DNA of 33,946 nt. It comes from an uncultured Bacilli bacterium. Its GTDB lineage: Bacteria; Bacillota_I; Bacilli_A; RF39; UBA660. Where the stretch lies: contig CAKOTA010000014.1 in assembly GCA_934119965.1 (NCBI GenBank), forward strand, positions 1 to 33,946. Reading direction: 5' to 3'. The position numbers were made by a program, and so were the translations under genes. This document shows, piece by piece, positions 1 through 8,790 of this stretch; the first letter of the stretch is position 1, and every line of letters begins with the position of its first letter. The notes beneath the pieces were generated by a model. It saw nothing but the letters and a program-made list of their open reading frames with translations, did not search any database and was not told where the DNA came from.

Positions 1-240
1 AGAAAAATCTATAACTCCAGAATGTATGAAGCAGAACAAAAAGGTTTACAAAAAGGTTTACAAAAAGGCATAGAAAAGGGCATAGAAAAGGGCATGGAAA
101 AGGGCATGGAAAAGGGTTTACAAGAAGGAATTAAGCAAAATAAAATAGAAGTGGCAATGAATCTTAAAAATCTTGGCACAGATGTTGAAACTATATCTAA
201 AGCAACAGGTCTATCAAAAGAAGAAATTGAAAAATTATAA
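1..240 (+). CDS. C-terminal end of an Rpn/PD-(D/E)XK family nuclease (partial)
   Basis: The frame is open from base 1, so this is the last 79 residues of a gene that begins outside the window. The tail has a run of KGLQ/KGIE/KGME tetrapeptides followed by a short helical end (GLSKEEIEKL). This charged repeat and a C-terminal 'LSKEEIEKL' type helix-turn-helix-like end are typical of the Rpn family (recombination-promoting nuclease, formerly called putative transposase YhgA-like), whose catalytic PD-(D/E)XK domain would lie upstream and is not visible. The internal ATG at base 22 is preceded by open frame and has no convincing ribosome binding site, so I do not treat it as a start. It could also be another protein with the same tail; the family call rests on the tail only. 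Confidence 0.7.
   Translation, partial: RKIYNSRMYEAEQKGLQKGLQKGIEKGIEKGMEKGMEKGLQEGIKQNKIEVAMNLKNLGTDVETISKATGLSKEEIEKL
40..123 (+). repeat. 12-bp in-frame tandem repeat, seven units
   Basis: Seven consecutive 12-bp units encode KGLQ, KGLQ, KGIE, KGIE, KGME, KGME, KGLQ. Neighbouring units are pairwise near-identical, which suggests slippage-type expansion inside the gene. Because the unit is a multiple of three, copy changes keep the frame. Confidence 0.9.
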
Positions 241-248
241 TAATTAAT

Positions 249-275
249 AAGCTTCATTTAAATAATGGAGTTTTT
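249..275 (+). terminator. probable terminator after the Rpn tail
   Basis: AAGCTTCATT (249-258) can pair with AATGGAGTTT (264-273) as 10 base pairs including two G-U pairs around a five-base loop, and ends in a T run. It lies just after the stop at 238-240. Confidence 0.55.
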
Positions 276-340
276 AAATGTTTATTATCTATAACTCATA
301 AATAATAAATTAAAAATAAAAGATTGTATATTCTAATTTA

Positions 341-369
341 TTGTAAATTGAAATAATGTGTGCTAAAAT
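341..369 (+). promoter_or_regulatory. candidate promoter of the yqeG operon
   Basis: TTGTAA (341-346) and TAAAAT (364-369) are separated by 17 bp, and TG precedes the -10 box by one base (extended -10). The start codon at 396 and its ribosome site at 383-388 follow at a normal distance. Confidence 0.55.
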
Positions 370-395
370 TAATACAAGATGTAAGGAGTGAGAAA

Positions 396-920
396 ATGGA
401 ACAATATGTACCCGATGCTTATCAAGAAAATATTTTTAAAGTAAACTATGAATTACTAAAATCAAAAGGCATTAAATGCTTATTATTCGATTTAGATAAT
501 ACGATAGCTCCTTACAATAAAAAAGAATGTACAATAGAAGTAAAAGAATTATTTGATAAACTAAAGAAAGAATTCAATGTGTTTATCTTTTCTAATAGTC
601 CTAAATGCCGAGTAAGTATGTTTGGAAGTCAACTAGGAATAGGGTACGTATATAGTGCAAGAAAACCTGCTAATAATAACTTTATAAAATTTTTGAATGA
701 TAATAAGTATATAGAAAATGAAGTTGCTATAATAGGTGATCAAATGGTAACCGATATTAAAGGTGGAAATAATGTAGGAATAATATCAGTATTAGTCAAT
801 CCGATGAGTGATTATGACCCAATATGGACTAAAATTGGTCGTTTGAGAGAAAAAAAGATAATGAAAAAATTAAGAAAAATGGATTTATTTAAAGGAAGGT
901 TCTACGATGAAAAAATGTAA
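396..920 (+). CDS. yqeG: YqeG family HAD IIIA-type phosphatase
   Basis: A 174-residue HAD-superfamily protein. The nucleophile motif FDLDNT is near residues 32-37, motif II 'FIFSNS' near 66, and the acidic motif 'IIGDQMVTD' near 115-123, matching the YqeG family in order and size. Members are predicted cytoplasmic phosphatases; the substrate in Bacillus is not settled. I chose ATG 396 because AAGGAG at 383-388 sits seven bases upstream; an in-frame GTG at 360 has no such site and overlaps the candidate -10 box. The end overlaps yqeH by 14 bp, so the two are translated as a unit, as in Bacillus where yqeG precedes yqeH. The linkage suggests a housekeeping role around ribosome assembly, which is inference. 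Confidence 0.9.
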   Translation: MEQYVPDAYQENIFKVNYELLKSKGIKCLLFDLDNTIAPYNKKECTIEVKELFDKLKKEFNVFIFSNSPKCRVSMFGSQLGIGYVYSARKPANNNFIKFLNDNKYIENEVAIIGDQMVTDIKGGNNVGIISVLVNPMSDYDPIWTKIGRLREKKIMKKLRKMDLFKGRFYDEKM

Positions 921-1869
921 AGGTTGTGGAGCCTTTTTACAGGACTCGAACGATAAATTTGAAGGGTATACGACTAATATCAATAATGATTTATGTGAAA
1001 GATGTTTTAGAATTAAGAACTATAATGAATATAAATTAGTTGAGAAAAATAATATAGAGTTTACTAATATTTTAAAAGATATAAATAAAACAAATGATTT
1101 AGTTGTCTTATTAGTAGATTTGTTTAATATCTCTATTAATCTAAAAGAAATAACTGAATATTTAAATAATGATATATTATTAGTACTAACTAAAAAAGAT
1201 ATATTTTCTTATAAAATACCAGACGAGAAATTTCTTTCATATAATTATGGAATAAACTATATTGATTCACTAGTTGTAAGTAGTAATAAAAATTATAATT
1301 TTGATTTGTTATACGAAAAAATAAATAAATATAAAAAATCAAATAAAGTATATATAGTGGGTTACACTAATTCAGGAAAATCAACATTAATTAATAAATT
1401 TGTTCATAATTATTCTAAAAATAACATAAATATTACAACTAGTAATTTACCATCAACAACATTAAATACATTAGAAATAGTTATAGATGATGATTTAACA
1501 CTAGTAGACACACCTGGTATATTAGATAATAGTAATATTGATGTTAATCTACTAAAAAAAGTAATTCCTAAAAAAGAAATAAAACCAATTACATATCAAA
1601 TTCATAGTAAACAATATATATATATTGAGGATATTATAAAAATTGAGTCCAGTGATAATAATTTAACACTTTATTTTTCCAATGATTTAAAAATAGGAAG
1701 AAAATATAAAGATAATAAAAAATTGTTGAATGAAAAGATAGTTAGAGTTAAAAAAAATGAAGATATAGTTATAAGTGGCATAGGATTTATTAAAGCAACT
1801 AATGATGAGGTAATTAAAATTAATACGAAAAATAGTTATTTAATCTATACCAGACGTAGTTTGATTTAA
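907..1869 (+). CDS. yqeH: Ribosome biogenesis GTPase YqeH
   Basis: Circularly permuted GTPase needed for assembly of the 30S subunit in Bacillus. The N-terminus has a treble-clef-like zinc finger with C4, C7, C30 and C33. The GTPase motifs come in permuted order: G4 as TKKD (95-98, in place of the usual NKxD), then G1 GYTNSGKST (152-160), then G3 DTPG (201-204). At 320 residues it is about 45 shorter than the Bacillus protein, mostly in the C-terminal region. The start is 14 bp inside yqeG behind AAGGAAGG, and the stop overlaps the next start as TAATG. The deviation at G4 is conservative and probably still gives guanine specificity. Confidence 0.94.
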   Translation: MKKCKGCGAFLQDSNDKFEGYTTNINNDLCERCFRIKNYNEYKLVEKNNIEFTNILKDINKTNDLVVLLVDLFNISINLKEITEYLNNDILLVLTKKDIFSYKIPDEKFLSYNYGINYIDSLVVSSNKNYNFDLLYEKINKYKKSNKVYIVGYTNSGKSTLINKFVHNYSKNNINITTSNLPSTTLNTLEIVIDDDLTLVDTPGILDNSNIDVNLLKKVIPKKEIKPITYQIHSKQYIYIEDIIKIESSDNNLTLYFSNDLKIGRKYKDNKKLLNEKIVRVKKNEDIVISGIGFIKATNDEVIKINTKNSYLIYTRRSLI

Positions 1870-2183
1870 TGCTTAAAATATTAAAAAAATTTATTGATAA
1901 AAAAGTAACAGTAATTTATATAGAAAATGGTATAGAAAAACAAGTAACTGGCACACTTGTTAATGTTAATGATTATAGAAGTGTAACTATAAAAAATGAA
2001 GTTATAATTATAATAGGATTTATATCTAATTTTAGTGCCATCAAAAAAATAAAATATTTTGGTATTCCTATTTATAATAATGTGGATTTACCACCTCATT
2101 ATGGTTATAATCCTTTAAAATTTCCAAATAATATAAATGAAAAGAATAAACAAAAAGAAAAACTGTATAAAAGGACAAAATGA
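1869..2183 (+). CDS. Small conserved-looking protein of unknown function downstream of yqeH
   Basis: A 104-residue protein that I do not recognise. The first 60 residues read as alternating short beta strands (KKVTVIYIENG, VTGTLVNVNDYRSVTIKN), a pattern compatible with a small Sm-like or SH3-like barrel, but this is only a reading of the pattern. The C-terminal 40 residues are rich in Pro, Asn and Lys (DLPPHYGYNPLKFPNN) and look disordered and basic, as in RNA- or ribosome-associated small proteins. Its start codon overlaps the yqeH stop (TAATG), so it is translationally coupled to yqeH. In Bacillus, yqeH is followed by aroE and yhbY; this protein is not obviously either of them. A role linked to ribosome assembly is inference from position. 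Confidence 0.75.
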   Translation: MLKILKKFIDKKVTVIYIENGIEKQVTGTLVNVNDYRSVTIKNEVIIIIGFISNFSAIKKIKYFGIPIYNNVDLPPHYGYNPLKFPNNINEKNKQKEKLYKRTK

Positions 2184-2196
2184 AATTTGTCCTTTT
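2169..2196 (+). terminator. terminator of the yqeG-yqeH operon
   Basis: AAAAGGACAAA (2169-2179) and TTTGTCCTTTT (2186-2196) form a perfect 11-bp stem with a six-base loop. The stop codon of the upstream gene lies in the loop. The T run is short and part of the stem. Confidence 0.75.
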
Positions 2197-2255
2197 AAAT
2201 TGATTATTATTAAAAAAAGTGATATACTTTTATGTAGTATTTTGAGGTGAAATAT

Positions 2256-4304
2256 ATGAAAAAAAAGATAAAAGAATTTATTGATTTATTTAAAATACAT
2301 TCAAAGAGTTATTTAAAAACAAATATATTATTTATAACATTTGTTTCAACATCTGTTATAAATGGATGTTTACTTAGATTTCTAACTGTAAAAAATTATT
2401 TTGATTTAAAACCAGTTATAGCAGATTTAGCAATTATTCTTATAATTGGTGCTTTTGGATATTTTATTAAGCCAAAACACCAATTCAAATATTTCTTTAC
2501 TTGGTCAGTAGTATTTACAATATTATGTGTAGTTAACTCTATGTATTATACTAATTACATATCATTTGTATCATTCTCACTACTTGAAACATCATTGCAA
2601 TTAGTAGATGTTGGTGATGCAGTTGTAAATAATGTAATGGAAATAAAAGATTTTGCATATATATGGCAAATAGTAGCTATGCTATTTGTTAATAAAAGTT
2701 TAAAGAAAAGAGATTATTATACAAGAGTAAGTAAAGTTGAAAAAGGAAAAGTAAGAGCTGTAAATACATTAGTAGCAGCAGTAATATTTTTAGGGTTATT
2801 TATTTCAACATTAACTAGTGTGGATATTAGTAGACTTAGCAAACAATGGAATAGAGAGTACATTGTTATGAAATTTGGAGTTTATACTTACCAAATAAAC
2901 GATTTGGTAGCAACTTTAAAATCAACATTAAATCCATTATTTGGCTATGATGAGAAGAATAAATTATTTAGAGAGTATTATAATAATAAAGAAGAAAACA
3001 CTGAAACAAATGAATACACAGATATATTTAAAGGGAAAAATATCTTAGTGATTCACGCTGAAAGTATTCAAAATTATGTTTTAGATGTAAGCTTCAATGG
3101 CGAATATGTCGCACCAAACTTAAGAAAGCTTGCTAGTGAAGGGTTATATTTTTCTAATTTCCATTCACAAGAAAGTGTTGGAACTAGTAGTGATACAGAA
3201 TTTACAATAAGTACTTCATTAATGCCTGCAAGTAGTGGAACTGTATTTGTAAGTTATTGGGATCGTGATTATGTCACAACTCAAAAATTATTAAAAAATA
3301 TGGGATACTATACATTTAGTATGCACGGTAATAATTGTACTTTCTGGAATAGAGCAGCCGCTCATAAAAGCTTTGGATATGAAAATTTCTATTGTTATAC
3401 AAAAGACTTTACAATTGATGAAACAATCGGATTAGGTTTAGCAGATAAGTCTTTCTTTAAGCAAGTTATTCCAAAACTAAAAAATATTAATGAAAAATAT
3501 AATAATTACTATGGAACACTTATTATGCTTACAAATCATACTCCATTTACTTGGATAGAAGGACATAGTGATTATGAAGTAAATTATAAATATAAAACAG
3601 TAAATGAAGAAACTGGTGAAGAAGAAGAACATGTAAGTGATTATATGGAAGGAACTAAATTAGGTAGTTACTTTAAATCAGTTCATTACGCTGATGAAGC
3701 ATTAGGTCAATTAATTAATGATATGGATGTAGAAGGATTATTAGATAATACTGTAATTGTTATTTATGGAGATCACGATGCAAAATTAAAAAAATCAGAA
3801 TTTAATTATTTCTATAATTATGACTTTGAAAATGGTCAACCATTAGATAAAGATGATCCAAACTACCATGCAGTCGATTATTTCGAATATGAGTTAAATA
3901 GAGCAGTTCCATTAATTATTTGGACAAAAGATAGTAGTGGTAATGAATTATTAAATAAAAAAGTTACTAAAGTTATGGGAATGTATGATGTTCAACCAAC
4001 TTTAGGAAATATGGTAGGATTTAAGAATAAATATGCTTTAGGACATGATATCTTTAGTATAGATGAAAATGTTGTTACTTTCCCTGACGGAAACTGGCTT
4101 ACTGATAAAATGTATTATAGTCAAAGTAAGGGAGAAGGTAAAATTCTTAATATCGATGATACAATAAGTTCAGATTATATTGAAAAATATAATAAAATAT
4201 CAGAGGAAAAAATAGCTGTTTCCGATGCAATTATTGTTTATGATTTAATTAAGAAAACAAATAATCAAATAGGAGAGACAAATGAAAAAGAAAAAACAAA
4301 TTAA
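2256..4304 (+). CDS. ltaS: Lipoteichoic acid synthase, LtaS-type sulfatase-fold enzyme
   Basis: A membrane-anchored polyglycerolphosphate synthase that builds lipoteichoic acid from phosphatidylglycerol on the outer face of the membrane. The first ~195 residues hold about five membrane segments; an extracellular sulfatase/alkaline phosphatase-fold domain begins near 255 (KNILVIHAESIQ). Key residues line up with Staphylococcus LtaS: metal ligand E269, catalytic T310 in GTSSDTEFT, and D506-H507 in YGDHD. The length of 682 is close to the usual ~650. ATG 2256 is preferred over an in-frame GTG at 2247, because GAGGTG at 2244-2249 is the ribosome site. It overlaps the next gene by 23 bp. A glycerol-phosphate primase of the same family cannot be excluded, but its length and motifs fit LtaS. 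Confidence 0.93.
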   Translation: MKKKIKEFIDLFKIHSKSYLKTNILFITFVSTSVINGCLLRFLTVKNYFDLKPVIADLAIILIIGAFGYFIKPKHQFKYFFTWSVVFTILCVVNSMYYTNYISFVSFSLLETSLQLVDVGDAVVNNVMEIKDFAYIWQIVAMLFVNKSLKKRDYYTRVSKVEKGKVRAVNTLVAAVIFLGLFISTLTSVDISRLSKQWNREYIVMKFGVYTYQINDLVATLKSTLNPLFGYDEKNKLFREYYNNKEENTETNEYTDIFKGKNILVIHAESIQNYVLDVSFNGEYVAPNLRKLASEGLYFSNFHSQESVGTSSDTEFTISTSLMPASSGTVFVSYWDRDYVTTQKLLKNMGYYTFSMHGNNCTFWNRAAAHKSFGYENFYCYTKDFTIDETIGLGLADKSFFKQVIPKLKNINEKYNNYYGTLIMLTNHTPFTWIEGHSDYEVNYKYKTVNEETGEEEEHVSDYMEGTKLGSYFKSVHYADEALGQLINDMDVEGLLDNTVIVIYGDHDAKLKKSEFNYFYNYDFENGQPLDKDDPNYHAVDYFEYELNRAVPLIIWTKDSSGNELLNKKVTKVMGMYDVQPTLGNMVGFKNKYALGHDIFSIDENVVTFPDGNWLTDKMYYSQSKGEGKILNIDDTISSDYIEKYNKISEEKIAVSDAIIVYDLIKKTNNQIGETNEKEKTN

Positions 4305-4911
4305 TTTTAAAACAATTCTTATAGGTATATTAGTTATTTTAGTTATCTGTTTAGGTTTTTGTGTAAAAGATATTATTAGTGTTTTAAATAGTGGAACTAA
4401 ACAAGTAGAAATATTATCTAATATTGAGGGTTATGGTTATACTCTAAATGAAAATGATTCAGAATATTTCAAAGAAAAATTTATGTTACTTAAAGATGAA
4501 TTAAAAAAAGATAAAATTGATGAAGAAAATTATGCTTCTTTAATTAGCGAATTATTTGTAATTGATTTCTTTTCGCTTGATAGTTCAATAAATAAAAATG
4601 ATGTTGGTGGTATACAATTTGTTTACAAAGATTATCAAGAAGATTTTGTAAAGTACGCTAAAGAAGGAATTTATAAATATGTAGAAAATAATATTTATAA
4701 AGACAGAAAACAAGAATTACCACTTGTTAAAAACACAGAAATTAAAAGTATTAATGAACAAAGTGTTACATTTAAAAATGATGTCAAAGATGATAAAGCT
4801 TATGTTGTTAAAGTAATAATTGAGTATGAAAAAGATTTAGAATATCCTAAAGAAGTAGAACTTACTATAATTCATAGTAATGATAAATTAGAAATAGCAA
4901 AAATGAACTAG
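4282..4911 (+). CDS. Membrane-anchored extracellular protein of unknown function, coupled to ltaS
   Basis: A 209-residue protein with a basic N-terminus (MKKKKQ) and one hydrophobic segment at about 10-32, followed by a soluble, charged domain of about 175 residues that would lie outside the cell. There is no lipobox, since the cysteines sit inside the membrane segment, and no signal-peptidase site that I trust, so a type II anchor is likely. I do not recognise the outer domain. It starts within the last 23 bp of ltaS behind AGGAGA (4270-4275), and shares its terminator. The tight coupling suggests a partner in envelope or teichoic acid metabolism, but no sequence motif proves that. Confidence 0.8.
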   Translation: MKKKKQINFKTILIGILVILVICLGFCVKDIISVLNSGTKQVEILSNIEGYGYTLNENDSEYFKEKFMLLKDELKKDKIDEENYASLISELFVIDFFSLDSSINKNDVGGIQFVYKDYQEDFVKYAKEGIYKYVENNIYKDRKQELPLVKNTEIKSINEQSVTFKNDVKDDKAYVVKVIIEYEKDLEYPKEVELTIIHSNDKLEIAKMN

Positions 4912-4930
4912 AAATTTTTTCTAGTTTTTT
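4906..4930. terminator. bidirectional terminator between converging genes
   Basis: AACTAGAAA (4906-4914) and TTTCTAGTT (4918-4926) form a 9-bp stem with a three-base core, followed by T4925-4930 on the plus strand and preceded by an A-rich stretch that serves the minus strand. Stop codons of both converging genes fall inside the stem. Confidence 0.8.
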
Positions 4931-6213
4931 AATGCTTTTATAACTTCTTTAATTTGGTGTAATGTAACAAAAATAATATTAACTGAAATTGCTATAATAA
5001 GTCCCCATAACCCTATTTTTAAATAAGAAAAAATAAACAAAGTACTAGTTCTAAGGATCATACCATATAATGTTCCTTTCATAGCAGTTTTTGCTTTTCC
5101 CATTGCTTGTAAACTACTAGTAATAGGTCCCTGAATATAATGAAGTAAACAAATAGGCGCTAAAACACGCAAATAATTTATACCAATATCAGTATTATAT
5201 ATCAATTTAAGTGGAACATTTGGAATAAATATAAAAATTAATGTCGCAGGTATTCCAATAAGCAATGATAAATTAATAGCTTGTTTTATCTTTGACTTTG
5301 TATAATTAAGATTTTTATCAGAATAAGATTTACTGATAACTGGAATTAATGCTTGTGATATAGCCATTGTAAAAAAAGATGGTAATAGTATAAGTGGTAA
5401 AACATAACCGTTAATAATTCCATATTCATTAATGATAAATTCACTATCGTAACCAGTATGAATTAAGACAAAGGTCAAAATAATTGGTTCTAAAAAATAA
5501 CCTATATTGCCTATTAATCTACTCCCAGTGGCTGGTAAACTAATACTTAGAATATTTCTAACATTATTTTTTTTAGGAACAATATTTTTTCTAAAATTCA
5601 TTTTCTTTGGAGCACAAATAATGAAAATAATAATTGAAGATAACTCACTTAAAATCGAAGATAAAATTAAGAAGAAAATAGTATATTCTATTCCTAAAGG
5701 AATTGTAAGAGGAATAACAAAAATAATGAATAATAGTCTAATAACATCTTCTATGATATTAGAAAATGTGTGTGGTAACATTCTTTCTTTGCCAAAAAAA
5801 TATCCTCGCATAATTGAAGAAATACTAATAAATGGTAGAACAAATCCAATCGCAATAATTCCATAATAGGTCCTACTATCATGAAGTAAATTATTAGAAA
5901 TAAAACTACCAAACAAAATTAAAAAAATGAAAATAATCAAATTTATAAATAAAGAAATAGGCATAATACCTAAAACTAAAGACCTATTATTAAACTTATT
6001 TTCTGCAACCAGTTTAGAAATAGCTACTGGAAAACCTAATTGAGCAATAGAAATTAGTAACATATAAGTTGGCATAATTAACATATAAATACCAATACCT
6101 GTAGTACCAATAGTTCTAGTTAAAACAATCTTAATAACCATTCCCAATAACTTAGTAATAAAGCCACCAATAACTAATATAATTACAGACTTTAGAAATT
6201 TGCTTTTTTTCAT
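4921..6213 (-). CDS. spoVB: SpoVB/MATE-like lipid-linked oligosaccharide flippase family protein
   Basis: A 430-residue polytopic membrane protein with about 12 hydrophobic segments and the N-terminal signature of the polysaccharide biosynthesis/MVF group (VIGGFITKLLGMVIKIVLTR, then TIGTTGIGIYML). The segment 'MRGYFFGKERMLPHTFSNIIED' region near 135-155 is characteristic of the SpoVB branch. SpoVB proteins are linked to export of lipid II-like precursors during spore cortex synthesis. It is shorter than Bacillus SpoVB (about 518). The ATG at 6213 follows AAGGAGATATTTT. Its neighbours are comN-like and secDF genes, as in Bacillus, but here it is on the opposite strand. No sporulation gene context is visible, so a vegetative flippase role is equally possible. 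Confidence 0.82.
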   Translation of the reverse strand: MKKSKFLKSVIILVIGGFITKLLGMVIKIVLTRTIGTTGIGIYMLIMPTYMLLISIAQLGFPVAISKLVAENKFNNRSLVLGIMPISLFINLIIFIFLILFGSFISNNLLHDSRTYYGIIAIGFVLPFISISSIMRGYFFGKERMLPHTFSNIIEDVIRLLFIIFVIPLTIPLGIEYTIFFLILSSILSELSSIIIFIICAPKKMNFRKNIVPKKNNVRNILSISLPATGSRLIGNIGYFLEPIILTFVLIHTGYDSEFIINEYGIINGYVLPLILLPSFFTMAISQALIPVISKSYSDKNLNYTKSKIKQAINLSLLIGIPATLIFIFIPNVPLKLIYNTDIGINYLRVLAPICLLHYIQGPITSSLQAMGKAKTAMKGTLYGMILRTSTLFIFSYLKIGLWGLIIAISVNIIFVTLHQIKEVIKALKN

Positions 6214-6232
6214 AAAATATCTCCTTAATACC

Positions 6233-6261
6233 TTTAAAAAAAATGATTTTTCTTATATAAT
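6233..6261 (+). promoter_or_regulatory. candidate promoter of comN-secDF-rel operon
   Basis: A consensus TATAAT lies at 6256-6261 with a weak TTTAAA 17 bp upstream (6233-6238). It lies in the 77-bp gap between the divergent spoVB and comN-like genes. Confidence 0.45.
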
Positions 6262-6290
6262 ATATATGTAATTAATAATGGAGGTAGAAT

Positions 6291-6563
6291 ATGGACATTA
6301 CATTTAATTCATTAGAAGAGTTATATCAAAGAATTAAACCTGCACTTTTAACAAAAAAAGAAGAAATGCGAAGAAATGGTTATGTATATATAAAAGAACA
6401 AGATATATGGAATTATTTAAAAGAAGTAAAATGGGTAAATTCAAAAAATTTATCTTTGTATGATATGACAAGTGATATATTAAATACAGACGATGTTATC
6501 ATTGATTCATATTTGAGAGAAAAATTAAATTTTAAAAATAGAAAAGTTTATTTTGAAGATTAG
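6291..6563 (+). CDS. ComN-like post-transcriptional regulator family protein
   Basis: A 90-residue, mostly helical protein. In Bacillus subtilis the small gene comN (yrzD) sits between spoVB and secDF, and this gene holds that same place. The sequence pattern also fits that family: a helical N-terminus rich in acidic and basic residues, 'YVYIKEQDIWNYLKEVKW' in the middle and 'LYDMTSDILNTD' after it. ComN helps localise comE mRNA to division sites and poles. No competence operon is visible here, so the target is unknown. A strong GGAGG (6281-6285) precedes the ATG. The assignment depends on synteny plus a plausible sequence match; I give no symbol for that reason. Confidence 0.75.
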   Translation: MDITFNSLEELYQRIKPALLTKKEEMRRNGYVYIKEQDIWNYLKEVKWVNSKNLSLYDMTSDILNTDDVIIDSYLREKLNFKNRKVYFED

Positions 6564-6573
6564 GAGTGAGTAT

Positions 6574-8772
6574 ATGAAAAAACAAGGAATATTTAAACAT
6601 TTATTTTTTTGCATTCTAATAGGTGTAATGTGTGTATTATCACTTCCAAGTATCCTTAATAGTCTAAAATTTGGATTAGACTTACAAGGAGGATTTGAAG
6701 TATTATATCAAGTTAGTAGTTTAAATGATGAAGAACTAACAAGTGATATGCTTACAAATACATATAAAACATTAATTAAAAGAATTGACTCTTTAGGAGT
6801 ATCAGAACCAGAAATAACAATTGAAGGTGAAGATAAAATTAGAGTTCAATTAGCAGGTGTAACATCTCCAGATGAAGCAAGAAATACATTAGGTAAAGTT
6901 GCGACATTAACATTTAGAGATTCTAGTGATAATTTACTTATGACAAGTGATGTTTTAAGTTCCGGTGGAGCAAGTGTTGGAGAATCATCTAACAAAATGC
7001 CAGCTGTTGCTTTGGGAGTTGCTAAAAAAGATGAATTCTATAGAGTAACAAGCAAGATAAGCAAAACCGAAGATAAATTAATAGTTATTTGGCTAGACTT
7101 TGAAGAAGGTGTCGATAGCTATAAAAAAGAAGGACAAAAATGTGGTACAACAGGTTCAAGATGTTTATCAGCAGCTACAGTATCACAAGGATTTTCAAGT
7201 GATGTAATTATCCAAGGTAACTTTACTCAAGATGAAGTAAAAACATTAGTTACATTAATTAATTCTGGTAGTTTACCTACTAAATTAGAAGAAGTGTCAT
7301 CTAAAACAGTAACAGCTAGTTTTGGTGATAACTCCTTATCTAAAACATTAGTAGCTGGTGTAGTTGGTATCTTATTAGTAATGGCTTTAATGATTGTACT
7401 TTATCATTTCTCAGGATTTATAGCTTCAATTGGATTACTAATTTATACAGTATTGACACTAGGTATATTTTGGTTAGTAGGTGGTGTTTTAACACTTCCT
7501 GGTATAGCAGCAATATTATTAGGTATTGGTATGGCGGTCGATGCTAATGTATTAAATTTTGAAAAAATTAAAGATGAACTTAGACATGGTTCAAGTTTAA
7601 AAACAGCATTCAAAAAAGGTAATTCAAGTTCTATTGTTACTATAGTAGATGCTAACTTAACAACACTACTAGTAGCAATTATCTTATTCATATTTGGTGA
7701 AAGTAGTATCAAAGGATTTGCCACAATGCTAATTATAAGTATTTTTGTAACAATGTTAGTAATGGTTGTAATTACAAGAATAATGTTAAAGACATTTATT
7801 AACACAAATTATTTTGACGATAAAGCAAAATTATTTGTAGGTAAATATGAAAGAAAAGAAAGAGATTTTAACTTTGTTAAAAATGGATCTAAATTTATAC
7901 TAATAACACTAGTATTAGTTGGAATAGGAGTTATTTCTCTATGTACTAACAAATTAAATTTAGGAATAGATTTTAAAGGTGGTACTTTAATTACACTTAG
8001 TGAAGAAATATCAGATGATAAAATCAAAGAAGAATTAAAAGATTACAAGATAATTGATATTGATAAAGATACAAATATTTCAGTTAGAATTGAAGATACA
8101 TTAGAAAAATCAGAAATATTAAAACTTCAAAATGAATTTGAAACTAAATATAATGTAAGCACTGATATAAATGTAGTATCAAATGTAGTAAAAAGAGAAT
8201 TAGTTAAAAATGCTATTTACTCAGTAATTATAGCTATAATTGGAATAATTATATATATATCACTTAGATTTACATTTAACTTTGGTATTAGTTCAATAGT
8301 AGCTTTAGCTCATGATGTATTTATGATAATTGCTGTATTTAGTGTTTTAAAATTAGAAATATCTTCTATATTTATAGCAGCTATATTATCAATAATTGGA
8401 TATTCAATAAATGATACAATAGTTATGTTTGATAGAATAAGAGAAGCATTAAAAAATAAAAATATTAAAAAACAAGAGGAATTAGAAGACATTGTTAACA
8501 CAAGTATTAAAGACGTAATTAAGAGAAGTATAGTTACAAGTATAACAACAATGGTTCCAGTTATTTCATTAATTATACTTGGTTCTAAACAAATACTAAA
8601 CTTTAATATAGCACTTCTAGTAGGATTAATAGCGGGTACATATTCATCACTATTTATAGCAGCTTATTTATGGTTTAACTTAGAAAAGAAAAATATTGGT
8701 AAACCAAAAAAGAAAAAATGGTATGAAGAACCAACTTTAGAAGAAAAGAAAGTAAAAGGAATAAATTCATAA
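6574..8772 (+). CDS. secDF: Fused protein translocase subunit SecDF
   Basis: Accessory subunit of the Sec translocon that uses the proton gradient to aid export. The 732 residues are a SecD half joined to a SecF half, the usual arrangement in Bacillus. SecD marks: first membrane segment at 9-27, FGLDLQGG at about 34-41, GIGMAVDANVLNFEKI in the middle. SecF marks: LGIDFKGGT, then IIGYSINDTIVMFDRIRE. There are twelve membrane segments in two sets of six. The start at ATG 6574 is set by AGGAG at 6562-6566; a longer reading from TTG 6553 would overlap the previous gene's stop and lacks a site. A basic, Glu-rich tail is present (KPKKKKWYEEPTLEEKK). Confidence 0.96.
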   Translation: MKKQGIFKHLFFCILIGVMCVLSLPSILNSLKFGLDLQGGFEVLYQVSSLNDEELTSDMLTNTYKTLIKRIDSLGVSEPEITIEGEDKIRVQLAGVTSPDEARNTLGKVATLTFRDSSDNLLMTSDVLSSGGASVGESSNKMPAVALGVAKKDEFYRVTSKISKTEDKLIVIWLDFEEGVDSYKKEGQKCGTTGSRCLSAATVSQGFSSDVIIQGNFTQDEVKTLVTLINSGSLPTKLEEVSSKTVTASFGDNSLSKTLVAGVVGILLVMALMIVLYHFSGFIASIGLLIYTVLTLGIFWLVGGVLTLPGIAAILLGIGMAVDANVLNFEKIKDELRHGSSLKTAFKKGNSSSIVTIVDANLTTLLVAIILFIFGESSIKGFATMLIISIFVTMLVMVVITRIMLKTFINTNYFDDKAKLFVGKYERKERDFNFVKNGSKFILITLVLVGIGVISLCTNKLNLGIDFKGGTLITLSEEISDDKIKEELKDYKIIDIDKDTNISVRIEDTLEKSEILKLQNEFETKYNVSTDINVVSNVVKRELVKNAIYSVIIAIIGIIIYISLRFTFNFGISSIVALAHDVFMIIAVFSVLKLEISSIFIAAILSIIGYSINDTIVMFDRIREALKNKNIKKQEELEDIVNTSIKDVIKRSIVTSITTMVPVISLIILGSKQILNFNIALLVGLIAGTYSSLFIAAYLWFNLEKKNIGKPKKKKWYEEPTLEEKKVKGINS

Positions 8773-8790
8773 TTTGAAAGATGTGAGATT

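Noticed and set aside
40..123. CRISPR array
   Set aside because: The repeats are contiguous 12-bp coding units without spacers. No CRISPR array was seen in the window.
360..395. GTG start for yqeG at 360 giving 12 extra residues
   Set aside because: No ribosome site, overlaps a candidate -10 box, and ATG 396 has AAGGAG at the right distance.
5507..5866. 119-codon plus-strand frame inside the flippase gene
   Set aside because: It is antisense to a clear membrane-protein gene and has no ribosome site or recognisable features; low-GC antisense frames like this are common here.
7443..8501. Several minus-strand frames inside secDF
   Set aside because: They mirror hydrophobic codons of secDF on the other strand and have no start signals.
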